A stretch of DNA of 33,221 nt, taken from the IMG/VR virus record IMGVR_UViG_3300032242_002951, positions 1-33,221 of that record; one strand, 5' to 3'. The DNA is from a virus. The notes beneath the pieces were generated by a model that worked only from the letters and a program-made list of their open reading frames with translations, had not been told where the DNA came from and ran no database searches. Both the position numbers and the translations under genes were made by a program. Below, one piece after another: positions 19,620 through 28,047 of the stretch; position 1 is the first letter of the stretch, and each line of letters begins with the position of its first letter.

Positions 19620-21173
19620 TTAAAATGATGATAATGCTACACGCTTCCATACATTATTTGCTGTGCAAACATAGATATAATTGGCATCCCAACAAATGGT
19701 TCCTGGTATACCTGCGCTAGTTCCTGTCTTGGTTGCTTGAGGTTGTTGATATGGGGCACTAGCACTAATAGCTCCAGCTGTTGCAAATCCACCTGTTCCT
19801 CCATTAATAGTTTGAACTGTTAAAGATCCGTTAATAGTTACTTTAGCAGGACCATATGGAGATGCACCACCATCACCGCCTACAACAACCACATTGGCAT
19901 TGCCATTAGCGCCAAATAAAATATTACCACTAGCAGTTGGTATTGTTACATTGCTGGTTCCATTGCTAATACTGTTACCTCCGCTGCCGCCATTACCTGT
20001 AGCAGTAACAGTGACAACACCAGTTGAGGCATTAACGCTAATACCTGTGCCAGCAACAATGCTGGTCACTATGCCTGACATTGCGCTACCATTGCCTTGA
20101 ACAGTTGAACCAATTATGGTTCCTGTGGCACTGACACTACCTGCGGTGCGTAAATTGCCACCATCAATATTGCCTGCAACATTTAAATTAGTCAAGGTGC
20201 CTACACTGGTAATTGTGGGTTGTGCCGCTACAGTTACAGTACCTGCTGTGCTAGCACTACCTGCTGTGGTAGCTGAGGTTGCTGTTGTAGCTGTGGTAGC
20301 CGATGTTGCTGTAACCGCTGTGGTGGCAGTAACGGCTGTGTTGGCAGTGGCCGCACTGGCCACTGTGCCTGTGACATTGGCACCTGTGATATTGGTCAAT
20401 TGACTGCCATTACCAATAAAATTACCTGCTGTGATATTACCTGTGGTCACAATTGTGTTTGAACCAAATGCAGATAATAGTGAGACAACATTGCTATTGT
20501 TATAACTTGTGGTCACTGTAATACCAGTTAATTGACTGCCATTACCAACAAAATATCCACCTGAGATATTGCCTGTAGTTGATACAGTATTGCTTCCAAA
20601 TGTGGCCAACAATGTTGTAACATTGCTATTGCCATAATTGGCAGGTAACCCAGTTATTTGGCTACCATTGCCAAATAGATAAGCTCCTGAGACATTGCCA
20701 GTGGTGCTGATATTGGCTGTAGATCCCAGTGGTCCAGTAACAGCCACGCTATTACCTACACTTAGTGTGCCTGAAATAATCAACCCAGTTAAAGTACCTA
20801 CACTAGTAATGTTGCCTTGTGCATTGCTGGTAACTGTGCCTGCTGTTGTTGCCGAATTAGCTGTGTTGGCAGATCCTGCTGTCGTTGCCGAATTAGCTGT
20901 GTTGGCTGTGCCAGCTGAGGTAGCATAGACAGCTGTGGCCACATTACCCAAAACATTGGCTCCAGGCAAGTTGGTCAATTGACTACCATTGCCAATCACA
21001 AGACCAGTGGCCGTAATATTTCCAGCAACAATGTTACCAGTGGTTGAATTTGTATAGGCCTGTATTTCAGCGGCTGTTACAGTATAGTTTACATTGCTAT
21101 CTACCACTGGTACAATTGTACTGGGAGTGATAGCGGGTAAATTGGGTAATTGACTAAATTTAATATTGCTCAT
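19620..21173 (-). CDS. Repeat-rich tail fibre or appendage protein (517 aa)
   Basis: The protein begins MSNIKFSQLPNLPAITPST, a start seen in many phage fibre proteins that anchor to the tail. The shaft holds at least four GNGSQ(L/I)T-x-(I/L/P) motifs (for example VIGNGSQLTNL, YLFGNGSQITGL, YFVGNGSQLTGI). These alternate with Ala/Thr runs (TAVTATTAVTATSATTATT) and VGTLT units. The C-terminal end (AGIPGTICWDANYIYVCTANNVWKRVAL) is a compact module common at the ends of such fibres. It shares its repeat type with the 857-aa gene next door, so the two are paralogous in their shafts. GAGGAAC precedes the ATG, inside the end of the small Gly-rich gene. Confidence 0.82.
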   Translation of the reverse strand: MSNIKFSQLPNLPAITPSTIVPVVDSNVNYTVTAAEIQAYTNSTTGNIVAGNITATGLVIGNGSQLTNLPGANVLGNVATAVYATSAGTANTANSATTAGSANTANSATTAGTVTSNAQGNITSVGTLTGLIISGTLSVGNSVAVTGPLGSTANISTTGNVSGAYLFGNGSQITGLPANYGNSNVTTLLATFGSNTVSTTGNISGGYFVGNGSQLTGITVTTSYNNSNVVSLLSAFGSNTIVTTGNITAGNFIGNGSQLTNITGANVTGTVASAATANTAVTATTAVTATSATTATTATSATTAGSASTAGTVTVAAQPTITSVGTLTNLNVAGNIDGGNLRTAGSVSATGTIIGSTVQGNGSAMSGIVTSIVAGTGISVNASTGVVTVTATGNGGSGGNSISNGTSNVTIPTASGNILFGANGNANVVVVGGDGGASPYGPAKVTINGSLTVQTINGGTGGFATAGAISASAPYQQPQATKTGTSAGIPGTICWDANYIYVCTANNVWKRVALSSF

Positions 21174-21313
21174 TATTGTTCCTCAACAAAATTTTGATTT
21201 GTTTGCGACACCAAAAAGTTGTCGTCTTCGGTAACGAAATATTTTATATAGATAGGTACAGGACCAATTATGATCTGTCCACCTATGGTAATGCCGCCAC
21301 CTATTTCAATCAT
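21173..21313 (-). CDS. Gly/Ile-rich micro-protein between fibre genes (46 aa)
   Basis: The protein starts MIEIGGGITIGGQIIIGPVP, continues IYIKYFVTEDDNFLV and ends in QNFVEEQ. The alternating Gly/Ile strand pattern resembles short Gly-rich tail proteins that often sit near phage fibre genes. A small beta-structural or tip role is possible. The frame fills the whole gap: it starts 1-2 bases after the stop of the 857-aa gene and ends in a TAATG overlap with the 517-aa gene, and its end supplies that gene's ribosome-binding site. It was not on any long-ORF list, yet the fit is too exact to be chance. Confidence 0.77.
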   Translation of the reverse strand: MIEIGGGITIGGQIIIGPVPIYIKYFVTEDDNFLVSQTNQNFVEEQ

Positions 21314-21314
21314 A

Positions 21315-23888
21315 TCAGACAAATCCTGATGTTACAGTGATCAAATATTCTTGTGGTAAAATGGCATTGGCACCTTGTGGATAAGCTGTAACAGTTATTT
21401 GTGATACGCTGTTGGCAACTGTCGTAGATAAGGTTCTTACATTACCAGCATATTTGACATTGGCTGTACTGGGCAGGGTTACTGTGTATCCACCGGTTGT
21501 GCCTTGATTTAACAACACAGTAACTGTGTCGGTTGAATATACATTGCCTACCGCACTGGTAGGACTAGCGGTGTTGGTTACAAAGTTGCTGAAACCTGTA
21601 ATAGTAACATTGCCAGTTAAAACCCATTGTTGAGATTGACCATTGTTTTTATTAACAACCATATTGCCTGAGACAGCAAGATTACCATACATATAATTAT
21701 GGAATCTATCTAAACAGCCCAAGCGCGATCGTGCCAAGTTGTCATCATTGCGGAAGGCCCAGTATTGCGGTTGAGCGGCTGTGTTTCCTGCACCGCGGGC
21801 TATGGAACCCATTAGACCGGCATTGGGATAAACTGAAGTTGTGCCAGGATGGTAATAACCTATGTACAAATTAGTACCTGATATATTGGCAGTATTGCTT
21901 AAATTACTGTTCATATATTCATAATAACCATACACATTGACAGCATTGCCATAACCAGCAGTGCCACCGGTATCAGTGGCTGCTAATTGAGTCACATAAC
22001 CACCTATTGTATTGGCAAGACTTCCTGCATTGACTTGAGCTCCAGAAAATACGCCTACTATACCACTGTTGATAGTGATATTGCCCACAGAACTCAATGC
22101 ATTGGCTGTGGTACTGCCTGCGGCACCAATATACAATTGTCCACTTAATGCTATTGCTCCAGTCTGTTGACTAGTAGTAAAAGTACTATTGTTGGTTCCG
22201 CCGCCCATTGTCAAAACATTACGGCTAGTTGTAATACGAGTAGTGCCATTGTTAAGATTGGCGCTGACATTGGCCCATTGCAGATTGGTTTGTATAGTGT
22301 TACGCACACCAGGTTGGATGACCATATAATCACCGGCTAGTATTCGTGGATAAGCATCGTACGGTGAAACATAGTTATATTGGGGACTAAACGAACCTTG
22401 ATAACCATTGCCAATGGTAATACGCCAAGGTACACTATTGCCGTTGGCAATGGTACCTGTAGCTTGACTCATATCCAAGGCCACATTGGTCTGTATGTTG
22501 TTGGTGTTTATGACCAAATTGCCCAGGTTGATATTACCAGTAGTTTGATTAAAGGTCATTAGACCATTGCCAGCAAATGCGTTGGCATTGTTGTATTGGA
22601 TTTGTGTGTTTGAACCACCTGCTGTGGCAGTAATACCAGTTAACTGACTTCCGTTACCTAAAATATAAGCACCTGTTACATTGCCCGAAGCACTGACATT
22701 GCCATTTAAGGCTTGAATATTACCAAAGTCTGTTGAAATACCTGTGTGTGCAGATAACGCACCATTTTGTGCGGTAATGTTTCCAAAGAAAGCATTAACT
22801 CCGCCAAAGTCTGTGGTAATACCTGCGTGAGCAGTGACCCAACCGCTTGTGGCAATATTACCATAAGCACTTACTTGGCCACCGGTTAAGATATTAGCGC
22901 CGGTTATGTTACCCGTGGCACTTACCTGCCCACCTGTGTTGATATTTGCACCAGTTATGTTACCTTCTGCACTTACCTGTCCATCATTGCCAAAAAATAC
23001 TGTTTTTACTGTGCCAGTAGTGTTTGATTCAAATGCGGCGCCAGCTGAATCTAAATAAAACCAAGATCCTGTGCCTATGTCTGTTTGACTGTGTGGTACA
23101 CCATCTGGATTGTATTGTAACTGTGCCCAGTCGCTACCTTGAATGGCCACATTGTTGCCAAACACCGTAGTGGCTGCAACATTGCCACCATATGTGGGCA
23201 AGAAAGCAGCCACATTGGCATTGCCATATCCTGTGCCTGCTACATTGGTCAACAAATGACCATCACCCACAAAGTAATTGGCACTGACATAATCAGCACC
23301 CACAATATTGCCTTGTGCGCCCAGAGTCCTTAGATTGGCATAAGTGCTGACATCGCCTTGTGCTGTAAGACCTCCTGTGATGACTATGTTACTGCCCGTG
23401 ATATCTCCTGTGACAGCAAGATTACCACCGGCCAGGTTACCTGTGTAAGTAGGTAAAAAAGCAGCCACATTGGCATTGCCATAGCTGGCGGCAATACCAG
23501 TTAGTTGACTACCATTACCAAAAAAGTATCCACTGGTAGTAATGTTGCCTGTTACAGCAGCCGCACCTTGCAAGGCCAGGTTGTTGCCGGCCAGATTGCC
23601 TGTGTAAGTAGGTAAAAAAGCAGTCACATTGGCATTGCCGTAGCTACTGGCTATGTTTGATAATAAACCACCATCACCAATAAAATAACCTGCTGTTGTA
23701 ATATTACCTGTAACACTGACCTGTCCACCTACCGTAACATTGTTTGAAACATTGACATTGTTGGCATTAATATTGCCATTGATAGGAATAGCATTGCCAC
23801 CACCAGGATTGTAAAGACTGGTGTTGTTGTTGCTGGGTATGGTTGCATTACCAACGGCGCTGTAGTTGTATAAACTTGAATTAGACAT
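21315..23888 (-). CDS. Repeat-rich tail fibre or appendage protein (857 aa)
   Basis: The protein begins MSNSSLYNYSAVGNATIPSN and is built of GNIT...GYF(I/F/V)G(N/D)G-x-LL/QLT-x-I units followed by YGNANV(A/T)AFLPTYTGN. Two full 53-aa units lie at about residues 70-180 and more degenerate ones follow to about 420. The C-terminal half (about 430-857) is not repetitive and is probably the receptor-binding or capping part (GYYHPGTTSVYPNAGLMGS, AQPQYWAFRNDDNLARSRLG). Composition is very poor in charged residues, as in fibrous beta-structures. The start has TAAGGAACCAATCAATG. It follows the adaptor gene directly. Function as a fibre is inferred from architecture. Confidence 0.83.
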   Translation of the reverse strand: MSNSSLYNYSAVGNATIPSNNNTSLYNPGGGNAIPINGNINANNVNVSNNVTVGGQVSVTGNITTAGYFIGDGGLLSNIASSYGNANVTAFLPTYTGNLAGNNLALQGAAAVTGNITTSGYFFGNGSQLTGIAASYGNANVAAFLPTYTGNLAGGNLAVTGDITGSNIVITGGLTAQGDVSTYANLRTLGAQGNIVGADYVSANYFVGDGHLLTNVAGTGYGNANVAAFLPTYGGNVAATTVFGNNVAIQGSDWAQLQYNPDGVPHSQTDIGTGSWFYLDSAGAAFESNTTGTVKTVFFGNDGQVSAEGNITGANINTGGQVSATGNITGANILTGGQVSAYGNIATSGWVTAHAGITTDFGGVNAFFGNITAQNGALSAHTGISTDFGNIQALNGNVSASGNVTGAYILGNGSQLTGITATAGGSNTQIQYNNANAFAGNGLMTFNQTTGNINLGNLVINTNNIQTNVALDMSQATGTIANGNSVPWRITIGNGYQGSFSPQYNYVSPYDAYPRILAGDYMVIQPGVRNTIQTNLQWANVSANLNNGTTRITTSRNVLTMGGGTNNSTFTTSQQTGAIALSGQLYIGAAGSTTANALSSVGNITINSGIVGVFSGAQVNAGSLANTIGGYVTQLAATDTGGTAGYGNAVNVYGYYEYMNSNLSNTANISGTNLYIGYYHPGTTSVYPNAGLMGSIARGAGNTAAQPQYWAFRNDDNLARSRLGCLDRFHNYMYGNLAVSGNMVVNKNNGQSQQWVLTGNVTITGFSNFVTNTASPTSAVGNVYSTDTVTVLLNQGTTGGYTVTLPSTANVKYAGNVRTLSTTVANSVSQITVTAYPQGANAILPQEYLITVTSGFV
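23430..23646. repeat. Direct repeat, 159-bp period, in the 857-aa fibre gene
   Basis: A block of about 57 bases starting near 23431 recurs at 23590 with only a few changes (both read GGTAAAAAAGCAG...CACATTGGCATTGCC). Period 159 bases equals the 53-aa shaft unit. Such near-identity allows slippage or recombination that changes fibre length. Confidence 0.85.
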
Positions 23889-23899
23889 TGATTGGTTCC

Positions 23900-24631
23900 T
23901 TACTTGACCGCATACTGGCGGTCTCTGCGTGGCTGGAATATACTAGTCATTCTAGTATGTCCACCCGACCATTTGCCCAGGCTATTTTGGTATTCAACTG
24001 TGCGCCAAGCTTCATCAAACTTGGCCTTGTACATAGCGGCATCTTCTGGACTGTGTCGTTTTACATAGTATTCAACTAGACTGCCATAGATATAACCTTC
24101 AGGCCAAGTTTGTAACACCGGATTGGTCTGTATGGTTTGTCCAGGTTCACCACCAGAAACAGGAGTAAACAGGAGATCCCAAGCACGATAGTAATAAAGA
24201 TTCAACACAGCACCTTCACCCAGATACGGCAGGAACTGATAGTTTTGTCCTACTTCACTAAACTTGCCACGGATAACCTGTGGCACATTGACTGGCTGTA
24301 AATATAGTTGGGCAATCAAGCCCATAGTAATAATATCACGATCACCCACACGATCATACACAATCCAAGGACCTGTGTTGTTTTGTTGTCCTGTATTGCC
24401 TTGATTAAAGAACAAGATTGGCTTGTTCATATCTGTGGGAATTGGCATACATTGGTTTTGACCAACTGTGCCAAAGGTAGTGTAAGGGTCTGTTCTCAGG
24501 GCTGGTAACTCAATGTTACGCATATTAAGTTCAGCTTGAAAAATACACTGACGGATTTCTGTTTCATTACTTGATCCTGTAAAATCTAGTAGATAGCTTA
24601 CAAGACTGTCGGCTGTTGGGATTACAAACAT
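23900..24631 (-). CDS. SU10-type head-to-tail adaptor protein (243 aa)
   Basis: The protein opens with a helical part (MFVIPTADSLVSYLLDFTGSSN, then TEIRQCIFQAELNMRN). Later comes the sequence order I know from the short-tailed phage adaptor family (Phage SU10 adaptor / gp6-like): LNLYYYRAWDLL, TNPVLQTWPEGYIYGSLVEY (about 168-187) and EDAAMYKAKFDEAWRTVE, a beta segment then two helices with the TN-L-x-x-P-LYGAL pattern. These proteins form a dodecameric ring under the portal and bind the nozzle. The gene lies between the head genes and the fibre genes as expected. It starts 2 bases after the 196-aa gene with no clear ribosome-binding site. Confidence 0.8.
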   Translation of the reverse strand: MFVIPTADSLVSYLLDFTGSSNETEIRQCIFQAELNMRNIELPALRTDPYTTFGTVGQNQCMPIPTDMNKPILFFNQGNTGQQNNTGPWIVYDRVGDRDIITMGLIAQLYLQPVNVPQVIRGKFSEVGQNYQFLPYLGEGAVLNLYYYRAWDLLFTPVSGGEPGQTIQTNPVLQTWPEGYIYGSLVEYYVKRHSPEDAAMYKAKFDEAWRTVEYQNSLGKWSGGHTRMTSIFQPRRDRQYAVK

Positions 24632-24633
24632 AA

Positions 24634-25224
24634 TTAAATGCCCTTAAAGAATTTTGTTTCGCCAGATTTAGCTGGATATGGAACATCAATAGGAATAGGT
24701 AGCTTGCCACCTGGATAGCAAATGTATTCTGCGTATTCCCGTTGCACTACACGATAAAATTGTGCTTTGAGTGTCCGGTCGTTTTTTAACACAGCCCAGG
24801 GCAAGCCATCAAAATATTGATCACTAATTCTAATAGCAATAACATCGGGCAAGTCCATCCATTTGTAGCCAATGCTACCATCTGGCATCAAGGGTGCCAA
24901 GGGATCAAGCATTCCTGCTTCTGCGCCAGCGCGATATTCAGCGCAACGCCGTTTGATCAATTCGGTATTCATCTGTTCGCGTGTGATGTAAAACTTACCA
25001 TCTTGTCGCCCAGTTGTTACTTTGATATTCTTGTTGCCATTCCAACCTGTGCGGGTCCAATTACCCTTCATTTCATTATATAACTTGTCGTTTTTGCTGA
25101 GTAAGCGATCTGCTACCCCGTTGTGCGTGGTTATAATACCGCCAGCATCTTGTCGCAAATAGTCATAGTCATAATCTACTTGGCTTGCATCAATAATTTC
25201 AGGTTTATTTTGGTCTTGGCTCAT
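24634..25224 (-). CDS. Hypothetical protein between capsid and adaptor genes (196 aa)
   Basis: No family is recognised. The protein is soluble, mixed charge, with an acidic Tyr-rich start (DASQVDYDYDYLRQDAGG), a central helix (EQMNTELIKRRCAEYRAGAEAG) and a Pro/Gly-rich tail (YICYPGGKLPIPIDVPYPAK). It lies after the capsid gene and before the adaptor, a place where podophages often encode a head-completion or connector-associated protein. It stands apart transcriptionally: a strong terminator lies upstream, then a CTAAATA ending 6 nt before the ATG with no ribosome-binding site. This suggests it is the first, leaderless gene of a neck and tail transcript. Confidence 0.78.
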   Translation of the reverse strand: MSQDQNKPEIIDASQVDYDYDYLRQDAGGIITTHNGVADRLLSKNDKLYNEMKGNWTRTGWNGNKNIKVTTGRQDGKFYITREQMNTELIKRRCAEYRAGAEAGMLDPLAPLMPDGSIGYKWMDLPDVIAIRISDQYFDGLPWAVLKNDRTLKAQFYRVVQREYAEYICYPGGKLPIPIDVPYPAKSGETKFFKGI

Positions 25225-25230
25225 AATGTA

Positions 25231-25237
25231 TATTTAG
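25231..25237 (-). promoter_or_regulatory. CTAAATA motif 6 nt before the 196-aa ATG
   Basis: Minus strand reads CTAAATA, TACATT, ATG, about 30 nt after the capsid terminator in a true intergenic gap. The terminator-then-promoter order strengthens the case that this heptamer starts transcription. Confidence 0.57.
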
Positions 25238-25269
25238 TCGAGTCCTGTAATAGCGGTGTTATACAAACA

Positions 25270-25293
25270 ACAAAAGGCCCGAAGGCCTTTTGT
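25270..25293 (-). terminator. Strong terminator after the capsid gene (UUCG loop)
   Basis: ACAAAAGGCC (25270-25279) pairs perfectly with GGCCTTTTGT (25284-25293). On the minus strand the loop is TTCG closed by C-G, an exceptionally stable tetraloop, and the stem ends in TTTTGTTGTTTG. The A- and T-ends let it act in both directions. It would limit read-through from the highly expressed capsid gene. Confidence 0.9.
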
Positions 25294-25315
25294 CTTAACT
25301 TAACAATCCCGAGGA

Positions 25316-26479
25316 TTAGTAAGTGTTTGTTGCTCTTTGAACCAATGCGCTTGGACGAGCTGTTGTTACGCTTGCACCACTTGTAGAAATGTTATTCAAC
25401 ATACCTACGCCTGCTGGGTTACGAACAATCAATGTGCCTTCCATAATGAACTGGTCTAAACTAGCGTCAGCATTACTGAACACTTCGTTGTTAGGACCAA
25501 GGTCACGCAGGGAGCCCCATTGTAACACTTCTTCATTCAAGAAGTAGATACTGTTGCTTACACCAGCTTGATCCATAATCCAGCTATCAAAAATCTCGTA
25601 TGTGTAATTGAAGTCGCCTTCGTAAGTCTGGATTGTGTCGCCACGCTCAGAGTTTACACGGTTGATGGTTCTTGATGTTGGGAATGTATCACTCAGCAAT
25701 GTACGCAGGCTTGTAGGCGCCACGATAGTGCGAATCTTAGCATTGTAACGCTCTTCAGCAGTTGTAACCAACTGTTTGTACAGGATTGGTGAGAACAACT
25801 GGTTTGTAAATGTACCTGTGTAGAATGTGGTACCGTTACTGTTCATTGTGAATGTGTTGGCTGTAGCAGTTGAGCTGTCAGTTGACGCATTGTTCACATT
25901 GGTTGTAATACCTGTTGTGCCACTTGATGCTGTTGTGTTGAAACTTTGTGTTCCTGCAAAACTACTCAAACTTCCCATACGACGACCAGTGTACTGTGCT
26001 GTGTTACCATAGGCACTGGTTGCTGTACCAGCTTGACCACCGTACTGTGTACCGATTTGGTCATTACGAACCAACTGTTGTTCTACATCGAACATCAATT
26101 CGATCAGCTGTTTAACTTCTTGGTAAGCCTGTGGATCACCACCGGACTGCATTACAGCACGAGCTGTACCACTTGCCGCTACTGTTGTAGCAAAAATCTG
26201 TGTGTAGTTTGCTAAGTTGTAACGACTGTTGCTTTCTGCATTTGAAGTAGACACAGGAGCGCCTTCTTGCCAAGCCTGAACATCAGGCAAGCGATAGATG
26301 TCGTCTGTCCATAGCGGCAAAGTACTGTTTACTTTACGCTTTTTAGTCATACACATATTCAATACAGGGGTATCGTCTTTTACACGATTTGAAACATCTA
26401 AGTCTAAGTCTTTGACAACGATATCAGCGCCGTACGCTGTTGTGCCGTTACCAATTTGACTTGTTGTAATTTCTGCCAT
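25316..26479 (-). CDS. Major capsid protein, SU10/DUF5309-like (387 aa)
   Basis: Early motifs match the family: DDTPVLNMCMTKKRKVNSTLP (in part) then a Trp-Thr-Asp (LWTDDIYRLP). Later come AWQEGAPVS, NYTQIFATTVAASGTARAVM (about residues 91-110) and a long acidic helix (EVKQLIELMFDVEQQLVRND), the spine helix of an HK97 fold. The second half has a Thr/Ser/Asn-rich insertion (about 165-220), LYKQLVTTAEERYNAKIRTIVA (in part), and a beta domain with NYTYEIFDSWIMDQ. It should assemble the icosahedral shell. The start is firm: CTAGGAGAATAAAATG. It lies between the scaffold gene and its own strong terminator, as expected for a very abundant product. Confidence 0.9.
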   Translation of the reverse strand: MAEITTSQIGNGTTAYGADIVVKDLDLDVSNRVKDDTPVLNMCMTKKRKVNSTLPLWTDDIYRLPDVQAWQEGAPVSTSNAESNSRYNLANYTQIFATTVAASGTARAVMQSGGDPQAYQEVKQLIELMFDVEQQLVRNDQIGTQYGGQAGTATSAYGNTAQYTGRRMGSLSSFAGTQSFNTTASSGTTGITTNVNNASTDSSTATANTFTMNSNGTTFYTGTFTNQLFSPILYKQLVTTAEERYNAKIRTIVAPTSLRTLLSDTFPTSRTINRVNSERGDTIQTYEGDFNYTYEIFDSWIMDQAGVSNSIYFLNEEVLQWGSLRDLGPNNEVFSNADASLDQFIMEGTLIVRNPAGVGMLNNISTSGASVTTARPSALVQRATNTY

Positions 26480-26509
26480 TTTATTCTCCTAGAATTTTAA
26501 GCATTTATA

Positions 26510-27685
26510 TCAACGACCGCCTCTGGCAGCTCGCAATTTTGAGAGCTGTTGCATTAGCAGGTTGTCCGCGGCTTTTTTATCACCGCCCTTGGCTCGTTCA
26601 CGAAGTTGATTCAAGTTTTCTTCTTGACTGCGATTGTTAGGAGTTGATTGTTTACGACCAGTCAAGGCAGCGGCTGAGTTGCCGGCCTGTCGGGTAGTTG
26701 AACGATCACGGAACTTGAGCCCATCACGCACCAGAGCCAATAGGCGCTCGTCGCTTGAGATCAGGTCCAGATTCTTTATTCCTGGCATAATTTCACCTTG
26801 TGCTTCTGGCCAAACTTTTGTGAGTTTGTCACGCAATTCATTAAACACATATTCGTTTTTCAACTCTTTATCTGTAAACGCCTTACGGTTACGATCCAGA
26901 ACTTCTGCTACTTGCTGACGACGGATATCCTTAAACTGATCTACAGCAGGCTTTAATTGCTGTATCACTTGACTCTGTTGCTGGATGTATCGCTCGTTCT
27001 GAGCCATACTAGCTTGGATACGGGCCTGTTGACCTGGATCCTGTGTTTGAGCCAACTGTTGTTGGAATGTGGTCTGATAGCCTTGTGTACGAATAATTTC
27101 GTCATAGGCCGTTTGTAGCTTGGGTTGCACAGTAAATTCCATTGCCAAGAGTAAACCTTCTTGACGATCACGAGTTCCTTTTGAGTATTCCTCAAATTCA
27201 CTCTTATCAATTTTTAACTGTCTTGCTTCTTCGTGTATTGCTCCACCTTGACCTAGGATACTGGCAGCTTTCTTAGCATCGATGATGACTTCTTTACCGT
27301 TGCGCATAAACTTGAACTTGGCGTTCGGATTAGTTTCTGCGAATTCAATAAAATCAATCAAGTCATCTTGCGTGGAGTTTGCGTCATCAGAGTTTACCTC
27401 AGCGTCATCACTGTCAGGGACTTCTGGTTCTTCAATGCTGTCCAAATCATCTGTTTCCGATATTGCAACTTCTGGCTCGGCATCGCTGCCTTCTGGTGCC
27501 ACAGGGGACTCAGCCATTGCCTCAGCTTCATCACCTGTCACGGGCTCGTTAGAGTCACGAATTTGGTTACGCAATGTCATTGCTTTCATAGCGTCCATTT
27601 TCGCGGCTATTTGATCTAATCCAAGCACCGCAGTGTTTTCAGTGGCCGCGACTGGAGTGTCGTTAGGCGTGATATTGTCTATCAT
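26510..27685 (-). CDS. Scaffolding protein (391 aa)
   Basis: The N-terminal part (about residues 45-120) is very acidic (DAEPEVAISETDDLDSIEEP and on). The middle is Gln-rich coiled coil (TTFQQQLAQTQDPGQQARIQ, YIQQQSQVIQQLKPAVDQF), and the C-terminus is basic helical (LRERAKGGDKKAADNLLMQQ, KLRAARGGR). An acidic-to-basic helical rod directly before the capsid gene is typical of phage scaffolding proteins, whose basic C-terminus binds the inside of the shell. The segment FKFMRNGKEVIIDAKKAASI (about 132-151) is a short conserved-looking domain seen in some scaffold relatives. It overlaps the 121-aa gene by ATGA. Confidence 0.85.
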   Translation of the reverse strand: MIDNITPNDTPVAATENTAVLGLDQIAAKMDAMKAMTLRNQIRDSNEPVTGDEAEAMAESPVAPEGSDAEPEVAISETDDLDSIEEPEVPDSDDAEVNSDDANSTQDDLIDFIEFAETNPNAKFKFMRNGKEVIIDAKKAASILGQGGAIHEEARQLKIDKSEFEEYSKGTRDRQEGLLLAMEFTVQPKLQTAYDEIIRTQGYQTTFQQQLAQTQDPGQQARIQASMAQNERYIQQQSQVIQQLKPAVDQFKDIRRQQVAEVLDRNRKAFTDKELKNEYVFNELRDKLTKVWPEAQGEIMPGIKNLDLISSDERLLALVRDGLKFRDRSTTRQAGNSAAALTGRKQSTPNNRSQEENLNQLRERAKGGDKKAADNLLMQQLSKLRAARGGR

Positions 27686-28047
27686 AAGACTTCATTTCCT
27701 TTAGAGTTAGGCGCGGGTTCTGATTGCAGAGTTACCACGCGATTTTTCATATACACCGCTCGTTGGAGCGATGCTACAAAACCGTCAATGCCGGTCAATT
27801 GGTTGGAAATCCCAATGCGGCGATTATTATCTTCTTCAGTGTGTCCAGTAATAGCTGTCAGGCTATCTAGACATTCAAATTTGTACTGGTGTATGAACAG
27901 GGCCAAGTCACGATTTTTCAACAGGGATTCTGCTACACTGCCTTGGCTTTTGACCTGATCCAGTTGTGCTGGTTTCATCGCCTTGATTGTGTTTAGGTTC
28001 ACAGTCAAGCGTGTGTTAAAAGCATCAATGGTTTCTGGTGTCAGCAT
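27682..28047 (-). CDS. Hypothetical protein between portal and scaffold (121 aa)
   Basis: A helical, soluble protein (MLTPETIDAFNTRLTVNL, KPAQLDQVKSQGSVAESLL, FECLDSLTAITGHTEEDNNR) with a charge balance near neutral. No family is recognised. Location, with TGATG and ATGA overlaps to portal and scaffold, ties it to head assembly. Small genes here in related podophages are sometimes portal-assembly or head-size factors, which is only an analogy. No Zn or catalytic motif is visible. Confidence 0.8.
   Translation of the reverse strand: MLTPETIDAFNTRLTVNLNTIKAMKPAQLDQVKSQGSVAESLLKNRDLALFIHQYKFECLDSLTAITGHTEEDNNRRIGISNQLTGIDGFVASLQRAVYMKNRVVTLQSEPAPNSKGNEVL

Noticed and set aside
23430-23646. Regularly spaced repeats that could suggest a CRISPR array
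   Set aside because: The period is a whole number of codons (53 aa), repeats are imperfect, and the sequence is coding throughout; no cas gene is present.
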